Positions 35,893-44,413 of a DNA stretch of 64,000 bases are shown here, piece after piece. Position 1 is the first letter of the stretch. Every line of letters begins with the position of its first letter. The position numbers were made by a program, and so were the translations under genes. The notes under the pieces are model-generated. The model had not been told where the DNA came from. It saw nothing but the letters and a program-made list of their open reading frames with translations, and ran no database searches. Source of the DNA: Clostridium aquiflavi. Lineage in GTDB: Bacteria > Bacillota > Clostridia > Clostridiales > Clostridiaceae. The stretch spans positions 3,934 to 67,933 of the forward strand of contig NZ_JAVJAN010000020.1 of the NCBI RefSeq assembly GCF_031344075.1, read 5' to 3'.

Positions 35893-37107
35893 ATGATATT
35901 TTTGTTAATAAAAAATGAACTTATAAAGATACTAAAAAGGCCTAAAACATGGATTGTATTTGGATTATTTATAATATTCATGCTAGTCGGTATGTATGGC
36001 TTACATCATGAAGATAAAAATATGAAAAAATATAATTCTCCACAATATAAATTAGAACAAGTTGAAAAAAGTATTAATTATACAGAAGAAGAAATGAGCA
36101 AAATAGAAAATAGTAAAGATAAAGAATATTTAAATACGTTAAAAGAAGATTTGAAACATTATGAAGAAGAAAAAATAAAATATGAAAATCAAATAAACAA
36201 TCATAGTGATGTTGATCAATGGAAGCTAGATGTGACAGAAGAAATAAAGAGTCATGAGGAAAATTTAAAAAATAAAGACATTGCAGAGGAAGACAAGACA
36301 TGGATTTCGGAAAGAATAGATAAACTTAAATACTTAGAGCAAAATAATATAAAACCATTATACGGATATGAGTTTAATGCTTATAATTATATAGACAGTG
36401 TTATGGCTATATTAGGCATGGTTTTATTAGCAGTAGGGATATCTGTATTTATGAGTGATATAGTTTCAGGGGAATGTACTCCACCAACGTTGAAATTCTT
36501 GCTAGTGCAACCTGTATCAAGGGGAAAGATTTTGTTATCTAAATTTATAGCTATAACAATTACTGTATTAACAATGATTATATCAACAGAAATTTTAACA
36601 TTTTTGGGACTTGGAGCTGTAAAAGGATTTAATGCAGGAACATATCCTAAAACAATGGGAGTAAGGTATTTTTTAGATACTTCAAATATGCCAGCTCAAA
36701 GATATCCAGACTTAGTTAGAATCGCTAATACAGGTAGAATAGGAAACTTTAATGAGTTGATAATAAGGTCGTTATTATTACAAATATTTTTTATAATAAC
36801 TTGTTGTTCAATAATATTTTTAATATCAACATTATTTAAAAGCAGTAATGTAACTACAGCTATATCAATTATAATAACAGCTTCAGGAACTATAGTATTT
36901 CAAATGTTTGAATTTTTATCAAAGTTTTCACATCTTGTATTTTTAAGTTATGGTTCTGTAACAGCTGTAATAACTGGTGATATAGCATATATGTATAAAA
37001 ACGTGAATATAACTCCTATTAATGGAGTTATTGTAATGATTTTAACTACAATAATTAGTTATACAATTGCACATATTGTATTTAAAAAGAAAGAAATATT
37101 AATTTAA
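35893..37107 (+). CDS. ABC-2 type permease with large extracytoplasmic coiled region
   Basis: This 404-residue protein has a first membrane helix (about 18-38, KTWIVFGLFIIFMLVGMYGL). A long charged helical stretch (about 40-150, rich in Glu and Lys, partly coiled coil) comes next, then five or more helices (about 175-400). It is the membrane partner of the preceding ATPase. The extra domain between TM1 and TM2 is typical of ABC-2 permeases of the bacitracin-resistance kind. It is the last gene of the pair. Confidence 0.85.
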   Translation: MIFLLIKNELIKILKRPKTWIVFGLFIIFMLVGMYGLHHEDKNMKKYNSPQYKLEQVEKSINYTEEEMSKIENSKDKEYLNTLKEDLKHYEEEKIKYENQINNHSDVDQWKLDVTEEIKSHEENLKNKDIAEEDKTWISERIDKLKYLEQNNIKPLYGYEFNAYNYIDSVMAILGMVLLAVGISVFMSDIVSGECTPPTLKFLLVQPVSRGKILLSKFIAITITVLTMIISTEILTFLGLGAVKGFNAGTYPKTMGVRYFLDTSNMPAQRYPDLVRIANTGRIGNFNELIIRSLLLQIFFIITCCSIIFLISTLFKSSNVTTAISIIITASGTIVFQMFEFLSKFSHLVFLSYGSVTAVITGDIAYMYKNVNITPINGVIVMILTTIISYTIAHIVFKKKEILI

Positions 37108-37174
37108 AGCTTTGAATTTACTTTATAAAAATGTATTATAATTTAGTAGTATAATAATTGTAATATTATAAGGC

Positions 37175-37322
37175 ATATGAAAATAAATAACAAGTCAAAG
37201 ATGCGACGGATATTTTGTGAAATACAATGACTTGGGTTCTGCTAATAGTTATGCTATTAGTAGATTCCAATGAAGAAGTAGTTCTCAAAATAAACTAGCA
37301 TACTGACTAGTTATTTATTTGA
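37175..37322 (+). ncRNA. Candidate structured RNA closed by a 16-bp stem
   Basis: AAATAAATAACAAGTC (37181-37196) pairs with GACTAGTTATTTATTT (37305-37320) with one mismatch and closes a roughly 140-nt unit. Inside, CTGCTAATAG-TTATG-CTATTAGTAG (37239-37263) makes a strong hairpin extended by TTGG/CCAA, and TATTTTGTGAAATA makes a smaller one. It lies directly before the Cys-rich peptide gene. I do not recognise a known riboswitch; it may be a 6S-type or cis-regulatory RNA. Confidence 0.5.
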
Positions 37323-37355
37323 ATGTGCCTAATTTCAAAGAAAGGAATTGATGTT

Positions 37356-37541
37356 ATGCCAGCAGGAAATGGAGTTAATTGTGAAGATTGTCCAGAATTA
37401 AAAAATGGAAAATGTAATTCGCATGATTTAACATGTTTATGTTATAGATGTCCAAGAAAATTAGCACAATGTATGTGTGTAAAGTATTGTAGAGAAACAG
37501 AATCAGTATTATTTTTTGATGAAGAATATGATAGATATTAA
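37356..37541 (+). CDS. Small Cys-rich protein
   Basis: I favour ATG 37356 (AAAGGAATTG upstream) for a 61-residue product beginning MPAGNGVNCEDCPELKNG; an ATT/ATG earlier adds 11 residues. It contains nine to ten cysteines in CxxC-type pairs (CEDC, CLCYRC, CMCVKYC), probably binding zinc or an Fe-S cluster. I do not know a named family. It has a terminator right after it and the structured RNA before it, so the unit may be a regulated single gene. Confidence 0.7.
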   Translation: MPAGNGVNCEDCPELKNGKCNSHDLTCLCYRCPRKLAQCMCVKYCRETESVLFFDEEYDRY

Positions 37542-37544
37542 TAG

Positions 37545-37592
37545 AAAAAGATCCCTAATAATTTTTTGATAAAATTATTAGGGATCTTTTTT
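37545..37592 (+). terminator. Terminator after the Cys-rich gene
   Basis: AAAAAGATCCCTAATAATTTT pairs with AAAATTATTAGGGATCTTTTT. Confidence 0.9.
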
Positions 37593-37829
37593 ATTTATTT
37601 TTATGAATTTAGATTATTATTATGTGAATTAATTAATTTTTGTTAAAAAAAGAGTCTGTGGATAACTCAAATTATAATTTTGTTTAAAGATTAAGAAATG
37701 TATCTTAAAGAATTTTTAAAGATTGAAAAATTCATAAACCTTAGGTTCTAGATAAATATTTAGTTGAAAGAGGGAGGGGATAAGAAATATATATATATAT
37801 ATAATTTAAAGTTAATTAATAATGTGAAA

Positions 37830-37877
37830 AACATTTTATTTGGTATCAATACATTGATAAAAATACCAAATAATGTT
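37830..37877. promoter_or_regulatory. Nested inverted repeat in the region before the serine genes
   Basis: AACATT and ATTTGGTAT on the left mirror ATACCAAAT and AATGTT on the right. The loop itself contains TATCAATACATTGATA, a second perfect inverted repeat. There is no T-run, so it is not a simple terminator. The 670-base gap 37593-38261 holds no gene; this site lies 385 bases before the aminotransferase start. Confidence 0.45.
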
Positions 37878-38261
37878 ATTATGATGTAATAAATTAATAT
37901 GTAAAATTTTGTTAATAATAAAACTAACTCTCCATTTTGTTTTATATGTATTTAATAATAAATTTCACAAATGATATAAAGGAAGCATAAATATATTAAA
38001 GAGAATATAAAATGCTTATGTTTGAAAAAAATGTACTTATAATTGTTATAATATAGCTAAAATCTATTGTTAATAAATTAACAATAAAAGTGAAGAAAAA
38101 CACTAAAAATGGTTAAAAATTTAACAATAGCAAAGTAGTACAATTTAAAGCGATAAAGTATTGAGTTAAATGTAAATAAGTAGTAAAATATACAAATAAA
38201 TCAATGTCAAATAAGCACTAATAAGCAATATAATTTATTAATAAAATGGGGTGGTTTTAAA

Positions 38262-39335
38262 ATGCATAAAAAATTATTTATTCCAGGACCTGTTGAGGTT
38301 CGAGAGGATGTTCTAGAAAAAATGGCAACGCCAATGATAGGACATAGAAGTAAGGATGCTTCAATTTTACAAAGAAGAATAAGCGATAATTTAAGAAAGT
38401 TATTTTATACAAATAGTGAAATATTACTTTCTACAACTTCTGGTAGTGGACTTATGGAAGGTGCTATAAGATGTTGTACTGCTAAAAGAGCAGCTGTATT
38501 TTCCGTGGGGGCTTTCGGAAAAAGATGGTATGACATGGCAGTTAACAACAATGTTCCAGCTGATTTATTTTCAGTAGAAATGGGACAAGCAATAGATCTA
38601 GCAGAAGTAGAAAAAGCATTAAGTACAGGGAAATACGACTTAATTGCTGTTACTCATAATGAAACATCAACAGGAGTAATGAATCCAGTTGATAAAATAG
38701 GAGATATAGTTAAGAAATATCCTGATGTAGTTCTTATTGTTGATACAGTAAGTTCAGCAGCAGGAACGAAAATAGAAGTTGATAAATGGGGGATAGATGT
38801 TTGTATTACATCATCTCAAAAAGCTTTAGGTTTGCCTCCAGGATTATCAGTATGTACTTTTTCACAAAAAGCTAAAGAGAGAGCAGAAAAAGTTCCGAGC
38901 AGAGGGTATTACTTAGATTTATTAAAATTATATCAATATATTCAAAAGAAAGATTATCAATATCCTTCAACACCATCACTTTCTCACATGTTTGCTCTTG
39001 ATTATCAATTAGATAATATACTTAATAAAGAAGGACTAGAAAATAGATTTGCAAGACATCTTGAGATGGCTAAAATAGTTAGAGCGTGGGCTAAAAAATA
39101 TTTTGATATTTTCCCAGATAAAAATCATCTATCAAATACATTAACAACAATTAAAAATACTAGAGGAATAAATGTAGCTGATTTAAATAAAGAGCTTGGT
39201 AAAAGAGGATTCCAAATTTCTAATGGATATGGTGATTTAAAAGAAAAGACCTTTAGAATAGCTCATATGGCAGATTGTTCAGTAGAAGATGTAAAGGAAT
39301 TGCTTAAAAATATAGAAGAAATTTTAGGGTTATAG
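38262..39335 (+). CDS. Class V aminotransferase, SerC/AGXT-like
   Basis: This PLP enzyme has 357 residues and starts LFIPGPVEVREDVLEKMATP. It has the MIGHRSKD segment of the alanine-glyoxylate/serine-pyruvate type, LIVDTVSSAAG before the cofactor site, and the PLP lysine in TSSQKALGLPPG (about 193). It stands directly before serA and a DUF1015 gene in many clostridia, where it is thought to act as the phosphoserine transaminase or serine-glyoxylate type aminotransferase. Substrate is inferred from neighbours. The ribosome site GGGGTGG is before the ATG. Confidence 0.85.
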   Translation: MHKKLFIPGPVEVREDVLEKMATPMIGHRSKDASILQRRISDNLRKLFYTNSEILLSTTSGSGLMEGAIRCCTAKRAAVFSVGAFGKRWYDMAVNNNVPADLFSVEMGQAIDLAEVEKALSTGKYDLIAVTHNETSTGVMNPVDKIGDIVKKYPDVVLIVDTVSSAAGTKIEVDKWGIDVCITSSQKALGLPPGLSVCTFSQKAKERAEKVPSRGYYLDLLKLYQYIQKKDYQYPSTPSLSHMFALDYQLDNILNKEGLENRFARHLEMAKIVRAWAKKYFDIFPDKNHLSNTLTTIKNTRGINVADLNKELGKRGFQISNGYGDLKEKTFRIAHMADCSVEDVKELLKNIEEILGL

Positions 39336-39342
39336 ATTTTAG

Positions 39343-39553
39343 ACATGTTTTGAAAACTGTGTATATATTCATAAGCAAAGGTGGACTGAGTAATTGAACT
39401 TAGGAATGCTAAAATGAGTATAGTCCCATTTTAGCTTGCTCCTAATGTAAAATTAAGACAAGCAGTAAATATGACAATACTCATTAAGAATTCTCAAAGT
39501 CCAATTACAATGCCACTTTACCTATAGAATATATACACATATATTAAAATAAT
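39343..39553. repeat. Long copy of the dispersed palindromic repeat
   Basis: Outer arms GACATGTTTTGAAAACTGTG and ATATATACACATATATTAAAA enclose the inner arms GGACTGAGTAATTGAACTTA and AAGTCCAATTACAATGCCAC. The centre GAGTATAGTCCCATTTTAGC and GACAAGCAGTAAATATGACA matches the island at 17764. This is the most complete long version. Confidence 0.7.
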
Positions 39554-39559
39554 AATCTA

Positions 39560-39719
39560 AATCTTAGGAATTTACTTTGAGAACACTAACAATGAATATA
39601 GTCCTATTTTAGCTTGCTCCAAATGTAAAATTTAGACAAGCGGTAAATGTGACAATATTCATTATATAAAATTGTGACAAGCGGTATTTTATTGAAACAT
39701 TGTACTGTGTGAAAGTTTA
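39560..39719. repeat. Second adjoining copy, partial
   Basis: GAATTTACTTTGAGAACACT, TATAGTCCTATTTTAGCTTG and TTGTACTGTGTGAAAGTTTA are modules of the same family. A short palindrome-poor stretch then leads to serA. Confidence 0.6.
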
Positions 39720-39799
39720 GAGTTGATGTGATGGGCTTAAAAAAACTCTAAACTTTTTAATTATCCACTTTCAACTTATAAAAAATTGGGGGAATTTTT

Positions 39800-40708
39800 A
39801 TGATTAAGGTATTAATAAACGATGGTTTGCAACCTAAAGCTATAGAAGGTTTAAAAAGTTTGGGTATTGAAGTTATAAATGAACATTTTGATCAAGATAT
39901 TTTAGGTGAAAAATTAAAAGACTTTGATGTATTGGTTATAAGATCAGCTACTAAAGTTACAGCTGATGTTATTGATAAAGAAATCGGCGGTAATTTAAAG
40001 TTAATTATTAGAGCAGGGGTAGGGATAGACAATATAGATATACCTTATGCTGTTAAAAATAATTTAAGTGTTACAAATACTCCATCAGCAAGCTCAGATT
40101 CAGTTGCAGAACTAGCTTTAGCTCATATGTTTGCAGTTTCAAGATTTCTTGGAATAGCTAATGTAACTATGAGAAATGGTGAATGGAATAAGAAGAAATA
40201 TCAAGGATTTGAATTAGAAGGAAAGACACTTGGAATTATAGGAATGGGCAGGATAGGACAATCTTTAGCTAAAAAAGCAACAGCATTAGGCATGAACGTT
40301 ATATACAATACAATAGAAGGAAAGCATGAAGAGTTAAGCTATCAATTTTTATCATTTGAAGAAGTGTTAAAAGAATCTGATTTTATATCATTACATGTTC
40401 CGTATGATAAAGAAAATGGATCATTAATAGGAAAAGATGAATTAAATTTGATGAAAAAAAATGCATATTTAATTAATTGCGCTAGAGGAAAGGTTGTTGA
40501 TGAAGCTGCATTATTAGAAGCACTTAATAATGAAGTTATTGCAGGTGCAGGAATTGATGTATTTGAAGAAGAACCAACAAAAAATGAAGCTTTAATTAAT
40601 CATCCTAAAGTTAGTGTAACTCCTCATATTGGAGCAGCGACTAAAGAAGCTCAAACTAGAATTGGTGATGAGGTAGTTTCAATTATAAAAGACTTTTTTA
40701 AATTGTAG
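39800..40708 (+). CDS. serA: D-3-phosphoglycerate dehydrogenase
   Basis: This D-2-hydroxyacid dehydrogenase has 302 residues. The NAD site is GMGRIGQSLA (about 149), Arg in LINCARGKVVDEAAL, and catalytic Glu/His in the final IDVFEEEPT and HIGAATKEAQ. It has no ACT or ASB regulatory domain (type III, short form), so no direct serine feedback is expected. It oxidises 3-phosphoglycerate in the first step of serine synthesis. GGGGG is the ribosome site. Confidence 0.9.
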   Translation: MIKVLINDGLQPKAIEGLKSLGIEVINEHFDQDILGEKLKDFDVLVIRSATKVTADVIDKEIGGNLKLIIRAGVGIDNIDIPYAVKNNLSVTNTPSASSDSVAELALAHMFAVSRFLGIANVTMRNGEWNKKKYQGFELEGKTLGIIGMGRIGQSLAKKATALGMNVIYNTIEGKHEELSYQFLSFEEVLKESDFISLHVPYDKENGSLIGKDELNLMKKNAYLINCARGKVVDEAALLEALNNEVIAGAGIDVFEEEPTKNEALINHPKVSVTPHIGAATKEAQTRIGDEVVSIIKDFFKL

Positions 40709-40726
40709 GATTTAATTAGAAAAAGT

Positions 40727-40862
40727 TATGATTTACAATATATATTGATATATGCATAAGTAAAGCTGGATAGAGTAATTGAACTTAGTAATACTAAAAT
40801 GAGTATAATTTAATTACAAGGCCACTTTATTTATTGCATAGATCAAGACATGTTTAAAATAG
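40727..40862. repeat. Dispersed palindromic repeat copy after serA
   Basis: ATATATTGATATATGCATAA, GAGTAATTGAACTTAGTAAT, ACTAAAATGAGTATAAT, CCACTTTATTTATTGCATA show both arms of the family. A second, deletion-type copy lies at 40927-40968 (GGCCGTGTTTTAACAGAGTG to GAAACAGAGCC). Confidence 0.65.
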
Positions 40863-40926
40863 AGACTAAAAAATGAATAAAGTAGTTTATTAATTGAGTG
40901 AAATTGTTTACAATAGAAGTAAAAGA

Positions 40927-40968
40927 GGCCGTGTTTTAACAGAGTGTTGATATATTTGAAACAGAGCC
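40927..40968. repeat. Short derivative of the palindromic repeat
   Basis: GGCCGTGTTTTAACAGAGTG joins directly to TTTGAAACAGAGCC, so only the terminal arms remain. Confidence 0.55.
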
Positions 40969-41007
40969 TAAAATAAAAATACTTTAAATAATTAGGAGGA
41001 AGTTTAA

Positions 41008-42264
41008 ATGGCTGTAGTTAGACCTTTTAAAAGTATTAGACCAATTAGAGAATTAGCATCAAAAATAGCAGCTCTGCCATATGATGTTATGAATAGTGAA
41101 GAGGCAAGAGATATGGTAAAGGGAAATCAATATTCGTTCCTTCATATTGATAGAGCAGAAATAGATTTAGATCCTTCAATAGATGTACATGATAAAAAGG
41201 TTTATGAAAAAGCCAGAGACAATTTAAATAAAATGATTGATGATGGTGAGTATATACAAGATATTAATCCTTGTCTGTACATATATAGACAAATAATGGA
41301 TGGAAGATCTCAAACAGGAATAGTATTTTGCGCATCTATTGATGATTATCTTAATGGCGTTATAAAAAAACATGAATTTACTAGACAAGATAAAGAAGAT
41401 GATAGAATAAATCATGTTGATTGTTGTGATGCAAATACAGGTCCTATATTTTTAACTTATAAAGAAGATCAAATTGCATCAGAAATTATTGAAGCATGGA
41501 TTGAAAATGAAAGTAAAAGAAAACCGCTATATGATTTTGTGTCAGAAGACGGAATTACTCATGTTGTTTGGGCAATTGATAATGAAATAATAATAGATGA
41601 AATAGTAGACTTGTTTAAAGAAATAGATTATTTATATATAGCAGATGGACATCATAGATCAGCTTCGGCAGTTCAAGTTGGATTAAAGAGAAGACAAGAA
41701 AATCCTGATTACACTGGAGAAGAAGAATTTAATTATTTCTTAGCAGTAGCATTTCCAGATAATGATTTAATGGTAATGGATTATAATAGAGTAGTTAAAG
41801 ATTTAAATGGATTAACTAAAAATGAGTTACTAGATAAATTAGGAGATAAATTTGATATATCAGATGCTTCAACTAATGAGCCATTTAAACCTTATAAAAA
41901 GCACATGTTTGGCATGTACTTAGAAAATAAGTGGTATGTATTAGAAGCAAAAGAAGGAACTTTTAATGAAAAGGATCCAATCTTAAGTCTTGATGTATCA
42001 ATACTACAGAATAATTTATTAACTCCAATATTAGGTATTGAAGATGTAAGAACATCACCTAGAATAGATTTTATTGGAGGAATAAGAGGTTTAAAAGAAT
42101 TAGAACGCAGAGCAAATACTGATATGAGAATAGCTTTTTCAATGTATCCAACAGAAGTTAGAGATATAATGAAAGTAGCAGATATTGGAGAAGTAATGCC
42201 TCCAAAATCTACTTGGTTTGAACCTAAATTAAGAAGCGGATTATTTGTTCATAAATTAAAATAA
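41008..42264 (+). CDS. DUF1015 family protein
   Basis: This soluble 418-residue protein begins MAVVRPFKSIRPIRELASKI, with the family's DGHHRSASA motif (about 214-222) and DFIGG near the end. DUF1015 is found in many anaerobes, regularly next to serA and a SerC-type aminotransferase, as here. No classical serB phosphatase is present in the window, so a role in the last step of serine synthesis is a reasonable guess but not established. The site TAGGAGGAAG precedes the ATG. Confidence 0.82.
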   Translation: MAVVRPFKSIRPIRELASKIAALPYDVMNSEEARDMVKGNQYSFLHIDRAEIDLDPSIDVHDKKVYEKARDNLNKMIDDGEYIQDINPCLYIYRQIMDGRSQTGIVFCASIDDYLNGVIKKHEFTRQDKEDDRINHVDCCDANTGPIFLTYKEDQIASEIIEAWIENESKRKPLYDFVSEDGITHVVWAIDNEIIIDEIVDLFKEIDYLYIADGHHRSASAVQVGLKRRQENPDYTGEEEFNYFLAVAFPDNDLMVMDYNRVVKDLNGLTKNELLDKLGDKFDISDASTNEPFKPYKKHMFGMYLENKWYVLEAKEGTFNEKDPILSLDVSILQNNLLTPILGIEDVRTSPRIDFIGGIRGLKELERRANTDMRIAFSMYPTEVRDIMKVADIGEVMPPKSTWFEPKLRSGLFVHKLK

Positions 42265-42395
42265 ATGTCTCTGCAAAATAAGGCTTAAACAGAAATAAAA
42301 AAGACTGACTAAGAAGAGAAAAAGGGACAAAAAATACCGGAGGAAATCAAAGGTAATTAATAAAAAGGGCTATTATAGATAAAATAATGGGTTAG

Positions 42396-42477
42396 AAGGA
42401 ATAAGGTAAGATATTAATTTTCAACGCTTGCAAGAGTATTGAAGAGAAATATTGAAAAGCCTTATTCCTTTTTATTT
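42396..42477 (+). terminator. Terminator-like long hairpin after DUF1015
   Basis: AAGGAATAAGG pairs with CCTTATTCCTT across a 50-base loop that contains TTCAACGC...TATTGAA pairs, followed by a T-rich stretch. It ends the serine transcript. The remaining bases to 42700 show no gene. Confidence 0.6.
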
Positions 42478-42700
42478 TCCTCATTTTTATCAACTTATTC
42501 TAGCAGCCATTTAAGTGCAGTTGCTCATTAGAAAATTATATCGGCTGTAAATTATTGTATAAGATAATTTTAACTAAACTATTGAAACTAATTATGAATA
42601 ATTAAAATATATAATTAGGAACAATATAAATATATATAAATATTTTATATATGGCATTATCATGATTTTTATATTATATAAATTGGGGAGGAATATAATA

Positions 42701-44020
42701 ATGCAACCAGAAGTTGGGTCTGTGAATATAACTTCACAAATAATTTTAATAGTCATTTTAACGTTAGTTAATGCATTTTTTGCGTCAGCAGAAATGGCTA
42801 TAGTGTCATTAAATAAAAATAAAATAAAACTTCTTGCAGAAGATGGAGATAAGAAAGCAATAATTTTATTAAAACTTATGGATGAGCCCACTAAATTTTT
42901 ATCTACTATACAAGTGGGCATAACTCTTGCAGGATTTTTTAGTAGTGCTTCTGCTGCTACTGGAATATCACAAGATTTAGCACGTTATTTAAGTAAATTT
43001 AATATACCTTATAGCAATAAAATAGCATTAATAATAGTAACTGTTATTATATCTTATATAACATTGGTATTTGGTGAATTATTTCCAAAGAGAATCGCAC
43101 TTAAGGAGTCTGAGTCTATTGCAATGTTTTCTGTAAGACCTATATTATATGTATCTAAAATAACTGCTCCATTTATAAAACTTCTTTCTGCATCAACTAA
43201 TATATTAGTTAGATTATCAGGTCTAGATAAAGATGGACTAGATGAAAAAGTGTCTAAGGAAGAAATAAGGTCATTAGTAGAAGTAGGTCAAGAACATGGA
43301 GTAATAAATGAAACAGAAAAAGATATGATAAACAGTATATTTGAGTTCGATGATAAACTGGCAGATGAAGTAATGACACCAAGAACAGACGTATACTTAA
43401 TTAATATAAATAAACCATTAGAAGAATATTTAGATGAATTAATAGAAGAAAAATATTCTAGAGTGCCTGTATATGAAGAGGATATAGATAATATTATAGG
43501 TATATTATATATGAAAGATTTTATGCTTGAAGCACGTAAATATGGCTTTGAAAATGTAGATATAAGAAAAATACTACATTCACCATATTTTGTACCTGAA
43601 ACTAAAAATATTGATGATCTGTTTAATGAACTTAAAAGCTCTAAAAAGCATATGGCAATACTAATAGATGAGTATGGAGGATTTTCAGGTATAGTTACAA
43701 TAGAAGATTTAATAGAAGAAGTTATGGGAAATATAGATGATGAATATGATGAAGAAGAATGTTATATACAAAAGATAGATGGCAACACATTTATAGTTAA
43801 TGGATTAATGCCTATAAATGATTTAAATGATTATCTTAACATACAGTTAGTTTCAGAAGATTGCGATACTATAAGTGGATTTTTAATCAATTTTATAGGA
43901 AGAATACCTGAGGATATAGAAGAAAAAGTTATTGAATATGAAAATGTAATATTTAAAATAGAATCAGTAAAAGAAAAAAGAATAGAAAAAATAAAAATAT
44001 GTATACAGAGAGATAAGTGA
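42701..44020 (+). CDS. CNNM/HlyC-CorC family transporter with CBS pair (second copy)
   Basis: I choose ATG 42701 (GGGGAGGAA upstream); 13 codons of upstream frame have no site. The 439-residue product has the DUF21 membrane domain (SAEMAIVSLNKNKIKLLAED). A CBS pair follows (DKLADEVMTPRTDVYLINI, then DEYGGFSGIVTIEDLIEEVM) and a CorC-type tail. It is paralogous to 22457-23710 with the same design, but more divergent in its loops. Ion transport (Mg/Co) is the family expectation. Confidence 0.88.
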   Translation: MQPEVGSVNITSQIILIVILTLVNAFFASAEMAIVSLNKNKIKLLAEDGDKKAIILLKLMDEPTKFLSTIQVGITLAGFFSSASAATGISQDLARYLSKFNIPYSNKIALIIVTVIISYITLVFGELFPKRIALKESESIAMFSVRPILYVSKITAPFIKLLSASTNILVRLSGLDKDGLDEKVSKEEIRSLVEVGQEHGVINETEKDMINSIFEFDDKLADEVMTPRTDVYLININKPLEEYLDELIEEKYSRVPVYEEDIDNIIGILYMKDFMLEARKYGFENVDIRKILHSPYFVPETKNIDDLFNELKSSKKHMAILIDEYGGFSGIVTIEDLIEEVMGNIDDEYDEEECYIQKIDGNTFIVNGLMPINDLNDYLNIQLVSEDCDTISGFLINFIGRIPEDIEEKVIEYENVIFKIESVKEKRIEKIKICIQRDK

Positions 44021-44413
44021 ACATAATAATAAACCTCTCTCTAGAAAAAATAGAAGATATAATTTTATCAGAAAAAGACAAGTTATCCTCACACTTTAAA
44101 GATTTAAATTTTAAAAGATATCCACAAATTTATAAGAATAAGTCTTATTATTGTTGACAATAAATTTAAAATTGTGAATAAGTTATTTCTCTTAATAAAT
44201 TATCAAAAATATTATCAAGATTATAATGTGATTATTAGTAAATTTTAAATGAAATGATAAAATTGTAAAAATATTATTATAAAAATAATGTTTTTACAAT
44301 TTTTGGAAAGGTAATAATTCAATTATGTAAATATATTTTCAATTATTGAAATGTAAATATGTATAATATATACTATTAATTATAAATAATTACAATTAAT
44401 GGGAGGGGAAGTA
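44021..44413. other. Gap before the PHP-domain gene
   Basis: No convincing gene is visible. A 46-codon frame (44017-44157) overlapping the upstream stop has no ribosome site. AATTGTAAAAATATTATT pairs with AATAATGTTTTTACAATT (44261-44304) and is followed by Ts; this looks like a terminator of the upstream transcript. The site GGGAGGGG at 44401 belongs to the next gene. Confidence 0.5.

Noticed and set aside
37657..37665. Perfect DnaA box TGTGGATAA before the serine cluster as a replication origin
   Set aside because: A single box without neighbours, no dnaA or unwinding element; chance is likely.
38000..42000. T-box or other known amino-acid riboswitch before the serine genes
   Set aside because: No T-box core (AGGGTGGNACCGCG) or other familiar riboswitch sequence was found by eye.
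44017..44157. 46-codon frame overlapping the stop of the second HlyC-family gene
   Set aside because: No ribosome site and no recognisable similarity; its plausible codon use alone is not enough.
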